A DNA stretch of 5,372 bases from DASQDN01 sp035630195 (lineage in GTDB: Bacteria > Acidobacteriota > Terriglobia > Bryobacterales > Bryobacteraceae). The first letter of the stretch is position 1, and each line of letters starts with the position of its first letter. The DNA lies in NCBI GenBank assembly GCA_035630195.1, contig DASQLD010000089.1, positions 1 through 5,372 on the forward strand, written 5' to 3'. Of the stretch, positions 1 to 5,372 are shown in pieces. Made by a program: the position numbers and the translations under genes. The notes beneath the pieces were generated by a model. That model had not been told where the DNA came from. It saw nothing but the letters and a program-made list of their open reading frames with translations, and searched no databases.

Positions 1-1
1 C

Positions 2-1339
2 AGGAACCTACCCGTAAAAGACAAGATCGTCATCGTTTTGCGATATGAACCGAAGAGTTTTCGAAAAGCCGAGGCAGGGAAGAAGTCGAACTACACGCCT
101 CATGCGCACTTGGTGAATAAGGCGATCAATGCCCGCAATCACGGAGCTAGCGCTGTCGTCCTCGTCAATGCGGAAGGGGAAAAAGATGACCTTATTGAGT
201 TCGGCCGGATTGCCGGACCCGAGAATGCCCGCATCCCGATCGTTCAGGTGAAGCGCTCAGTTGTCGATGAATGGCTGAAGCCGGTAGGGCAGACGTTATC
301 GCGGCTTCAGGACAAGATCGAATCGGAGAAAGCCCCCGCGTCAATCACGCTGCCGGACAATTTCAAACTCTCCCTACAAGTTGACATTGAGCGTCCGGAG
401 ACGACGGTGCAAAATGTGCTCGGCTTCCTGCCTGGAAAATCGAAGGAATACATCGTTATCGGCGCCCATTACGATCACATTGGATATGGTCAATACAGCT
501 CAATGGCTCCTGACCAATCGGGAAAAGTTCATCCCGGCGCGGACGACAATGCTTCGGGTACAGCAGGTCTGCTGGAGCTGGCGCGCATCTTCTCTGAAAG
601 GCGATCAGAACTCGATCGGGGAATACTTTTTGCGGCATTCGCAGGAGAGGAGGTTGGCTTGATTGGTTCCGCCAATTGGGTTGAGAAGCCGACACTCCCT
701 CTGCACAATGCTGTGGCCATGATGAACATGGACATGATCGGGCGTGTTAACGGTGCAAAGCTGTTCGTGGGCGGTGTCGGGTCGGGATCGACATTCGACG
801 GGATCTTGAAGGATGTTCTCCGAAAGTATGACTTCAAAGTCGAGCAGAGCTTCAAGAGTTCATCTTCGAGTGATCATGCTTCCTTTGTCGATAAGAATAT
901 CCCGTCTCTTTTCTTCTTTTCTGGTTTGCACAGCGATTATCACAAGCCCACAGATACTTGGAACAAGATTGATACCGCCGCTTCGTCGAAGGTAGTGAAT
1001 GTTGTTGCTGATGTTGTTTCCAGCTTGCTTCCTGCCAATGTGCCGCGACCTCAATTCGTCAACCCGTCCCGCCGCCGCGACGCCGACCGATACTTCGGTA
1101 TAACACCGGACTACAAACAGGTGTCGAAGGGTCTGCGTATCGATGCTATTGCTTCCGGATCCCCCGCGGCGGCGGCTGGCTTGCAGTCGGACGACCTGAT
1201 CGTCTTCATCGACTCTAATCCCATCAACGATTCGTTCGATTTCGCATACGCCTTGACGGGGAGGAAGGCCGGTGATGTTGTGCGCCTACAGTTGCTGCGT
1301 AACGGCAAGCAGGTGACTAGCGAGGTCACGCTTACGTAA
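2..1339 (+). CDS. M28 family zinc metallopeptidase with PA and C-terminal PDZ domains (5' end missing)
   Basis: This is probably an exported zinc aminopeptidase or related peptidase that removes residues from peptides. The reading frame is open from the first bases of the window, so the start and any signal peptide lie upstream. A TTG at 38 falls inside the PA domain (KDKIVIVLRYEP) and is not a credible start. Numbering the 445 visible codons from position 2, residues 1 to about 100 are the rest of a PA domain. Residues about 138-345 are the M28 catalytic domain. The dinuclear zinc site is complete by comparison with Aeromonas aminopeptidase: HYD at 156-158, D181 in GADDNASG, general base E216 and ligand E217 in AGEEVG, D244 in NMDMIG, and H314 in DYHKPTDT. 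Residues about 364-445 form a PDZ domain (YFGI, then SPAAAAGLQSDDLI), a fusion seen in many acidobacterial M28 proteins. The next gene starts 59 bases downstream. Family assignment is firm; substrate specificity cannot be read. Confidence 0.93.
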   Translation, partial: RNLPVKDKIVIVLRYEPKSFRKAEAGKKSNYTPHAHLVNKAINARNHGASAVVLVNAEGEKDDLIEFGRIAGPENARIPIVQVKRSVVDEWLKPVGQTLSRLQDKIESEKAPASITLPDNFKLSLQVDIERPETTVQNVLGFLPGKSKEYIVIGAHYDHIGYGQYSSMAPDQSGKVHPGADDNASGTAGLLELARIFSERRSELDRGILFAAFAGEEVGLIGSANWVEKPTLPLHNAVAMMNMDMIGRVNGAKLFVGGVGSGSTFDGILKDVLRKYDFKVEQSFKSSSSSDHASFVDKNIPSLFFFSGLHSDYHKPTDTWNKIDTAASSKVVNVVADVVSSLLPANVPRPQFVNPSRRRDADRYFGITPDYKQVSKGLRIDAIASGSPAAAAGLQSDDLIVFIDSNPINDSFDFAYALTGRKAGDVVRLQLLRNGKQVTSEVTLT

Positions 1340-1369
1340 CTCAACGTTCGACCCTGTATGCGCGTCATC

Positions 1370-1380
1370 GGAGGAGGAGG
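1370..1380 (+). promoter_or_regulatory. Purine-rich Shine-Dalgarno tract GGAGGAGGAGG
   Basis: Three overlapping GGAGG cores lie ahead of the GTG at 1399. The last base of the tract is 18 bases from that GTG, longer than the usual 5-10. A GTG at 1382 is better spaced from the first core but reads only six codons before a TGA at 1400-1402, which overlaps the GTG at 1399 as GTGA. Ribosomes could therefore reach 1399 by re-initiation or by a structured spacer. The tract itself is plainly visible; its exact use is inferred. Confidence 0.5.
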
Positions 1381-1398
1381 CGTGGAATCGTCCACTCT

Positions 1399-2772
1399 GT
1401 GAAAACCTGTGTTGCGGGCTTGTTGGTGTGCTACACGCTGAGTGGCGCGGGCCTCCGTGGAACTGTCGTCGAGAATCAAACTGGAAAATCACTTTCCCGA
1501 GCATTCGTTGCGTTGCAGCCGGTAATCGGAACAAACGGCGTTCCGGTGTCGATGCGCACGAACAATCACGGAGCCTTCTCTTTCCAGAATCTCTCGGCAG
1601 GCGCATATGTGCTGAAGGTAACCAGGCGGGGCTTCGTTCCAACTGAGTACGGACAGAAACGTTGGGATTCAGCAGGAGTGCCAATCGTCCTCGGAACTGA
1701 AGATTCGCCATTCGTAACGATTCGCTTGCCGCGCTATGGAGCGATCACGGGAACGGTTGTCGACGAGAATGACGTCGGACTGTCTGATCACGACGTAATT
1801 GCTTATCGAGCGACACAACCTCCTCGTATGGCGGCTCGCGGCACAAGTGATGAGCGAGGCGTTTACCGAATATTCGGCTTGGAGCCTGGCAACTACGTCG
1901 TTCGCAGTGCGGGCAAGAAGGATGAAGACACGGAGTATGTGCCGACATTTTCGCGCGAAACGCAGCGTTATGAAGAGGCTCGTCCGTTGCAGGTCTATCT
2001 CGATGAGGATGCCAAGGGCGCCGATGTTCGACCACTGCAGGGTAGGCTTTTCAATCTGTCCGGAGTCGCTCAGCCTACGCTTCCTGAGGCAGGTCCAATC
2101 ACCGTCGTTCTTGCTTCCGACACCGGCCGCATAAAAGTGCAGGGACCGGCATTTCGATTCGAATCGTTAGCGCCGGGTCACTACGAGCTGTATGCGGAAG
2201 CAACAGCAAATTCGAGGCAGGGCCCGAAGGTACAGGCAGCATACAGGCAATTAAGCATTTTCTCTCCTCCCTCACCCGTAGATCTGTCGCTTCAGCCGGT
2301 CCAGGAGACACGCGTTGAATTTGTGGCAGGACCCGATGGCTCCCCTAAGGAGATTTTGGTGCGACGAAAGGATCACTCCGGTGTGGAACAGGCGCAACTC
2401 CTCAAATTGAATTCAGATCGTGTGCTTTTGCCGCCGGGTCGATGGGAAGTGATGGCATCTCCTCCCGCGGGATACTACGTGTCCGGCTTCTTGGGCCCCA
2501 CGCGCGGTGTCCAGGGTAGAGCGCGTCCCGATCGATGGAACGAGATCTCGCTAAGCGGCGCATATTCGAGTCTGCGATTCACGCTCGAAACAGGACGGCA
2601 TCGATCCACGGTTCTGTCAAATCTTCAGGAGAAATCGTCGCCGGGGCCCCTGTCTATCTCGAGACATACGATCCAGGCACTCGTCAGCGGATCGACGAAC
2701 TGCGGTCCACCCGCACGGATATGCGTGGGTCGTATCGGTTTGACAGTTTGCCACCCGGTGTCTATCGCGTGA
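1399..2772 (+). CDS. Carboxypeptidase-regulatory-like (Ig-like repeat) secreted protein, frameshifted; genuine to about codon 400
   Basis: This is an exported beta-sandwich repeat protein of the carboxypeptidase-regulatory-like/Cna-B type common in Acidobacteriota; no enzyme motif is visible. The GTG start gives a short signal peptide (MKTCVAGLLVCYTLSGAG) followed at once by the first domain (LRGTVVENQTG). Residues about 19-75 and 112-170 are two such domains. Their closing strands share a pattern: GAFSFQNLSAGAYVLKV (58-74), GVYRIFGLEPGNYVV (154-168), and a third copy, FRFESLAPGHYELYAEA (252-268). Family-like sequence continues through RWNEISLSGAYSSLRFTLETG (about 379-399). After codon 400 the frame turns into unrelated, Ser/Pro/Cys-rich sequence and stops at 2772, while the expected C-terminal domain continues in the other + frame to 2894. 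The intact product would be about 498 residues. Such proteins are thought to mediate surface binding or assembly, but the role here is unknown. It lies 59 bases after the peptidase and may share its transcript. Confidence 0.75.
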   Translation: MKTCVAGLLVCYTLSGAGLRGTVVENQTGKSLSRAFVALQPVIGTNGVPVSMRTNNHGAFSFQNLSAGAYVLKVTRRGFVPTEYGQKRWDSAGVPIVLGTEDSPFVTIRLPRYGAITGTVVDENDVGLSDHDVIAYRATQPPRMAARGTSDERGVYRIFGLEPGNYVVRSAGKKDEDTEYVPTFSRETQRYEEARPLQVYLDEDAKGADVRPLQGRLFNLSGVAQPTLPEAGPITVVLASDTGRIKVQGPAFRFESLAPGHYELYAEATANSRQGPKVQAAYRQLSIFSPPSPVDLSLQPVQETRVEFVAGPDGSPKEILVRRKDHSGVEQAQLLKLNSDRVLLPPGRWEVMASPPAGYYVSGFLGPTRGVQGRARPDRWNEISLSGAYSSLRFTLETGRHRSTVLSNLQEKSSPGPLSISRHTIQALVSGSTNCGPPARICVGRIGLTVCHPVSIA

Positions 2773-2894
2773 TGTCTACCTTTGAATATCAGCAGCCGGA
2801 TGAATCGGTAATGAGTAACGCATCGGCTCCCTCGCTGCGCGTGGAGACGAATTCCAGTCCGAAAGTGGATCTCGATCTGTACGTGATTCGGTAG
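2535..2894 (+). pseudogene. C-terminal domain of the frameshifted Ig-like repeat protein, in the shifted frame
   Basis: This frame is open from an ATG at 2535, but only the part from about 2598 reads as protein of the same family. It starts ASIHGSVKSSGE and runs through AGAPVYLETYDP to GSYRFDSLPPGVYRV (from 2727). That last motif is a fourth copy of the strand-turn-strand pattern seen three times in the upstream frame. It ends in DLDLYVIR with a stop at 2892-2894. The genuine portion is about 98 residues, one carboxypeptidase-regulatory-like domain. The ATG at 2535 lies inside codons that are meaningful in the other frame (RWNE), so it is unlikely to be a natural start. I read this as the displaced end of the gene starting at 1399, not as a separate gene. 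It is 28 bases from the next start. Confidence 0.75.
2590..2603 (+). other. Apparent -1 frameshift site (one base missing)
   Basis: Upstream of here the frame starting at 1399 gives family-like sequence (FTLETG). Downstream, the frame one base back gives it (ASIHGSV). The change falls around ACAGGACGGCATCG. Restoring one G in the CGG/GCA region would join the two halves as ...ETGR-ASIHG... without a gap. No slippery heptamer of the X-XXY-YYZ kind is present, so programmed frameshifting is unlikely. A real mutation or a read error are the two main explanations. Confidence 0.75.
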
Positions 2895-2922
2895 CGGCGA
2901 AAGGCTCTGTTAGCCTCAGGAA

Positions 2923-3738
2923 GTGCGAAGTCTGTTGGCTGTTTTACTGCTCTTGGGATCACTGAGTTCATTTGCTCAGATCCCTGTAGTGCGGGAAGAC
3001 GGCGTGCTCAACGGAGCCAGCTTTGCGCTCTCTGGCCAGCCAGGTCACGCTGTGGCTCCTGGGTCTCTGGTATCCATCTTCGGCGACCAGTTCGCGGCGG
3101 GCTCGGAAGAAGCGAGCAGTATTCCATTGCCGATTTCCCTACAGGGCGTCCGCGTCACCTTCAATGACAAGCCGGCGCCGGTTCTTTTCGTTTCGGCGAA
3201 TCAGATCAACGCGCAGCTTCCGTGGGATGTGGCGAGTTTCACGCCCTCCGGGACCACGCAGGTCGTCACAGTCGTCGTCACGCGTGGCGGACTCCCATCC
3301 GGACCGATGAATGTCATATTGCAGCAATATTCGCCGGGCGTATTTGCATTTTCTAATCGATATGCCAACGCTGTTAACGCAACGGATTCGACCGTCGCTC
3401 AACCGGAGGGCAGTATCCCTGGATTGATAACGCGGCCCGTATCGGTCGGCGAAGCCATCGTCATTTACGCCAATGGGCTCGGTCCCATCGACACACCCGT
3501 TCCTACGGGTGATCTCGGAGCGGTACCAATCATCCGAACCACAATGACTCCTACCGTCTTGATTGGTGGAGTTGAAGCCCAGGTGCTGTTTTCTGGATTA
3601 GCGCCTCAGTTCGTCGGCGTGAATCAGTTGAATGTCGTCGTGCCCGTGAACTCGCCTGTCTGCGATGCGGTTCCTTTGCAGATCAGCACTGGCGGCATCA
3701 CAACGTCCGATGCCATTACGATTGCAGTTCGCCGGTAG
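2923..3738 (+). CDS. Secreted stand-alone TIGR03437 (Solibacter-type) domain protein
   Basis: This is a small exported protein of unknown function. The GTG start is the first possible one in frame after a TAG at 2911 and gives a clear signal peptide, RSLLAVLLLLGSLSSFAQ, probably cut after SFA (residue 18). The ribosome site is poor: AGGAA abuts the GTG, so a TTG at 2935 is a less likely alternative because it loses the positive n-region. Nearly all of the mature 253 residues match the TIGR03437 pattern: VLNGASF (28-34), VAPGSLVSIFG (44-54), PLPISLQGVRVTFN (68-81), PAPVLFVSANQINAQLPW (84-101), then VGEAIVIYANGLGPID (175-190) and VNQLNVVVPV (233-242). In Candidatus Solibacter this domain usually ends much larger proteins; here it is almost the whole product. 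It sits 28 bases after the Ig-like repeat gene and may be co-transcribed with it. Family assignment is strong; function is unknown, with surface adhesion or scaffolding a guess from the Ig-like fold pattern. Confidence 0.88.
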   Translation: MRSLLAVLLLLGSLSSFAQIPVVREDGVLNGASFALSGQPGHAVAPGSLVSIFGDQFAAGSEEASSIPLPISLQGVRVTFNDKPAPVLFVSANQINAQLPWDVASFTPSGTTQVVTVVVTRGGLPSGPMNVILQQYSPGVFAFSNRYANAVNATDSTVAQPEGSIPGLITRPVSVGEAIVIYANGLGPIDTPVPTGDLGAVPIIRTTMTPTVLIGGVEAQVLFSGLAPQFVGVNQLNVVVPVNSPVCDAVPLQISTGGITTSDAITIAVRR

Positions 3739-3894
3739 TTTATTACGTCCCGAACCATAGGTAACAATGACCCAAACGCGAAAACGAGACAGCGGAAAGT
3801 TGGAAGATGGCGCTCGACGTGGTCCTCTGGACAGGAGCACATGGAGGACGAAAGACTACCATCCTCCTGTCACCGTGTGATAGAGTCCTCCAAC
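3739..3894 (+). other. Intergenic leader with interleaved inverted repeats before the amidohydrolase
   Basis: The 156 bases between the TIGR03437 gene and the preferred amidohydrolase start contain no clear promoter hexamers and no hairpin followed by a T-run. The second half is rich in SD-like and anti-SD-like words. GACAGGAG (3830-3837) can pair with CTCCTGTC (3864-3871). GGAGGAC (3843-3849) can pair with GTCCTCC (3885-3891), and its GAGGAC part can also pair with GTCCTC (3822-3827). The last arm ends three bases before the ATG at 3895. The repeats are read directly from the sequence; any regulatory role is speculative. Confidence 0.45.
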
Positions 3895-5208
3895 ATGAGG
3901 GCATTGCCTAAGAATTGCGTGTTTGCGCTGGTTCTTTCCGCTATTTCCTGTGCGGCGGAGACCGTGGTTTTACGTAATTTCACTCTTATTGACGGTACGG
4001 GAAAGGCTGCTGTTCCGGACGCAGCGCTTGTTATTACGGACGGCAAGATTCAATACGCCGGTCCGGCCTCGGGTATCAAGGCGCCCGCCGGAGCGATGAA
4101 CACGGACCTGAAAGGCCGTTACGTCATGCCGGGGATCATCAATCTTCATGGGCACGTGGGAAACGTTCTCGGTTTAGTTCAGGACCCGAAGAATTACACA
4201 AGGGCGAACGCCGAGAACAATCTGAAAACCTATGCTTCGTATGGCGTGACCTCGGTTGTCAGCATGGGTACCGACGCCGATGTTGCTTTTCAGATCCGGT
4301 CTGAGCAGCGTGCGGGGCGTCCGACATACACGCGAATTTATACGGCGGGCAAAGGGTTCACCGGGAAGTCCGGCTACCCTACATCTGCGCCCGGGATGAA
4401 AGGCGTACCCTTTGAGGTTGAGAACGCGACTGATGTGAAAAAGGCGGTGGCGTGGCTGAAAGACAAGAAAGTCGACCTCGTAAAAATTTGGGTCGACGAT
4501 CACTTCGGCAAGGATACGAAGATTCCAATGAACTTGTCGCGGACGATCATCGAGGAGTCGCACAAGAACGGGCTCAGGGTTGCGGCTCACATTTTCTATC
4601 TGGAGGATGCGAAGGGGCTCGTCGAAGGCGGACTCGACGCCCTTGCGCATAGTATCCGCGATAAGCCCGTGGACGATGCTACGATCGCGGCGATGAAGCG
4701 AAAAGGTTCCTGGCAGATCGCTGCGACGTTCACGCGCGAGATGTCGGCATTTGCCTTTGCGACTCCTCCCGTGTGGCTGGACGACCCGTTTTTCAAACGC
4801 TCCGTGACACCCGATGTAATTAAGACGCTGAAGTCGCCAGGGCAGAAGGCTGTTCCCGCGGATGCACGATTTCAGTCCGCGCTCGATGTGGCCAAAAAGA
4901 ATCTCAAGCGGCTTGTGGACGCGGGTGTGAAGTGCGGCTTCGGCACGGATACCGGCCCTCCCGGACGCTTCCCCGGTTACTTTGAGCACGTCGAGATGCA
5001 ATACATGGCGGAGGCCGGTCTGACACCGGCGCAAATCATACAGATGGCAACGAAGAACTCGGCTGAATTTCTTGCCGCTAAGGATCTCGGCACGCTTGAA
5101 GCTGGCAAATGGGCTGATCTGATCGTCCTAGTCCGAAATCCTCTCGAGGATATTCGGAATACTCGCTCCATCGAGAGCGTAATGATTGCTGGTCGGAAGG
5201 TGAACTGA
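3895..5208 (+). CDS. Secreted metal-dependent amidohydrolase (imidazolonepropionase/prolidase-like)
   Basis: This is a hydrolase of the amidohydrolase superfamily, probably acting outside the cytoplasm on a peptide or cyclic amide; the substrate is not readable. I chose the ATG at 3895 because it starts directly with a signal peptide (MRALPKNCVFALVLSAISCAA). An in-frame ATG at 3841 adds 18 polar residues and has AGGAG only three bases away, but it would bury the signal. In the 437-residue form the N-terminal strand region (VVLRNFTLIDGTG, about 25-37) and the C-terminal part (GTLEAGKWADLIVL, about 399-412) form the small composite sandwich. The barrel between them carries the full metal site: H85 and H87 (NLHGH), probable carboxylated K197 (DLVKIW), H232 (VAAH), H252 (DALAH) and D352 (GFGTD). 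This fits the two-metal carboxylated-lysine subtype. The stop overlaps the next start. Family is firm; the start is moderately sure. Confidence 0.92.
   Translation: MRALPKNCVFALVLSAISCAAETVVLRNFTLIDGTGKAAVPDAALVITDGKIQYAGPASGIKAPAGAMNTDLKGRYVMPGIINLHGHVGNVLGLVQDPKNYTRANAENNLKTYASYGVTSVVSMGTDADVAFQIRSEQRAGRPTYTRIYTAGKGFTGKSGYPTSAPGMKGVPFEVENATDVKKAVAWLKDKKVDLVKIWVDDHFGKDTKIPMNLSRTIIEESHKNGLRVAAHIFYLEDAKGLVEGGLDALAHSIRDKPVDDATIAAMKRKGSWQIAATFTREMSAFAFATPPVWLDDPFFKRSVTPDVIKTLKSPGQKAVPADARFQSALDVAKKNLKRLVDAGVKCGFGTDTGPPGRFPGYFEHVEMQYMAEAGLTPAQIIQMATKNSAEFLAAKDLGTLEAGKWADLIVLVRNPLEDIRNTRSIESVMIAGRKVN
5197..5203 (+). promoter_or_regulatory. Ribosome binding site AAGGTGA for the last gene
   Basis: AAGGTGA inside the last codons of the amidohydrolase resembles the Shine-Dalgarno consensus. 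It ends four bases before the ATG at 5208, with the AAGG core seven bases away. It decides the start of the final gene and supports translational coupling across the TGATG overlap. Confidence 0.6.
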
Positions 5209-5372
5209 TGATAAAGCCTCTACTCTCGTTTGCAGGCGTCGCAACTTTGCTGTGCTTCTGGGCTTCGGCACAGCAGCCGAAAGAAACGCCTAGCTGGGCT
5301 CCTAAGTATGAACCTGCGAAGTATACGAATGGGCACAAGCCGCATACGAAGCTTGCCGATCTGCTTGCTAAA
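5208..5372 (+). CDS. Exported protein of unknown function, N-terminal part only
   Basis: The ATG shares its A with the TGA of the amidohydrolase (TGATG), and the frame stays open for 55 codons to the window end, so the gene is cut off. The first residues form a typical signal peptide: MIKPLLSFAGVATLLCFWA, then SAQQ, with likely cleavage after ASA (residue 21). The visible mature part, from QQPKETPSWAPKYEPAKY to KLADLLAK, is charged, rich in Lys, Pro and Tyr, and shows no catalytic motif. I do not recognise the family from this piece; the length and main domain lie beyond the window. The stop/start overlap and good ribosome site make co-expression with the amidohydrolase very likely, which suggests that both act on the same process in the periplasm or outside the cell. 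Confidence 0.8.
   Translation, partial: MIKPLLSFAGVATLLCFWASAQQPKETPSWAPKYEPAKYTNGHKPHTKLADLLAK

Noticed and set aside
38..40. TTG as the start of the M28 peptidase
   Set aside because: The preceding codons from position 2 (NLPVKDKIVIV) already read as the PA-domain strand, so the protein must begin upstream of the window.
1111..1711. Overlapping minus-strand frames across the end of the peptidase and the start of the Ig-like gene
   Set aside because: They lie opposite well-supported domains, have no recognisable motifs or convincing ribosome sites, and are low-complexity in character.
2590..2603. Programmed -1 ribosomal frameshifting in the Ig-like repeat gene
   Set aside because: There is no slippery heptamer in the proper phase and no obvious stimulatory stem just downstream; this family is not known to use recoding.
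2902..2916. AGGCT-CTGTT-AGCCT hairpin between the Ig-like and TIGR03437 genes
   Set aside because: The stem is only five base pairs and has no T-run after it, so it is not a supportable terminator; it could arise by chance in a 28-base gap.
3841..3894. ATG at 3841 as the amidohydrolase start
   Set aside because: It would place 18 polar residues before a complete signal peptide, and its AGGAG is only three bases away. It is kept only as an alternative.
4174..5034. A 286-codon open frame on the minus strand
   Set aside because: It lies wholly opposite the amidohydrolase, whose metal ligands and motifs are all accounted for on the + strand. Its translation is Arg/His/Leu-rich with no domain pattern, as expected for an antisense shadow.

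Overview
The window holds five genes, all on the + strand, and looks like an ordinary stretch of an Acidobacteriota chromosome, most likely of the Bryobacteraceae / Candidatus Solibacter type. The main evidence is a small secreted protein that consists almost entirely of the Solibacter-type TIGR03437 domain. Next to it is a protein made of carboxypeptidase-regulatory-like (Ig-like) repeats, another family greatly expanded in that phylum. The base composition is moderately GC-rich, and GTG starts are probably used for two genes. I saw no RNA gene, CRISPR array, insertion sequence, integrase or phage gene.

Layout: (1) 2-1339 is the 3' part of a zinc M28 metallopeptidase with a PA domain in front and a PDZ domain behind; its start lies outside the window. 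(2) 1399-2894 is one secreted beta-sandwich repeat protein that is broken by an apparent -1 frameshift near 2590-2603. As read, the first frame runs on to a false stop at 2772, while the true C-terminus lies in another frame and ends at 2894. (3) 2923-3738 is a secreted stand-alone TIGR03437 protein. (4) A 156-base gap, 3739-3894, holds interleaved inverted repeats just before the next gene. (5) 3895-5208 is a secreted amidohydrolase with a complete metal site. (6) 5208-5372 is the start of another exported protein, joined to the amidohydrolase by a TGATG stop/start overlap and cut off by the window end.

The gaps (59, 28 and 156 bases, then a 1-base overlap) suggest one transcription unit for genes 1-3 and a second, translationally coupled pair for genes 4-5. 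Genes 2-5 all begin with recognisable export signals, and M28/PA/PDZ proteins are normally exported too. The shared theme is therefore the cell envelope and degradation of outside peptides or amides. That functional link is inferred from gene order and export signals; nothing in the sequence proves it. I found no convincing new defence or mobile system. The items most worth checking are the frameshift, the two-half TIGR03437 protein, the leader structure before the amidohydrolase and the coupled unknown exported gene.
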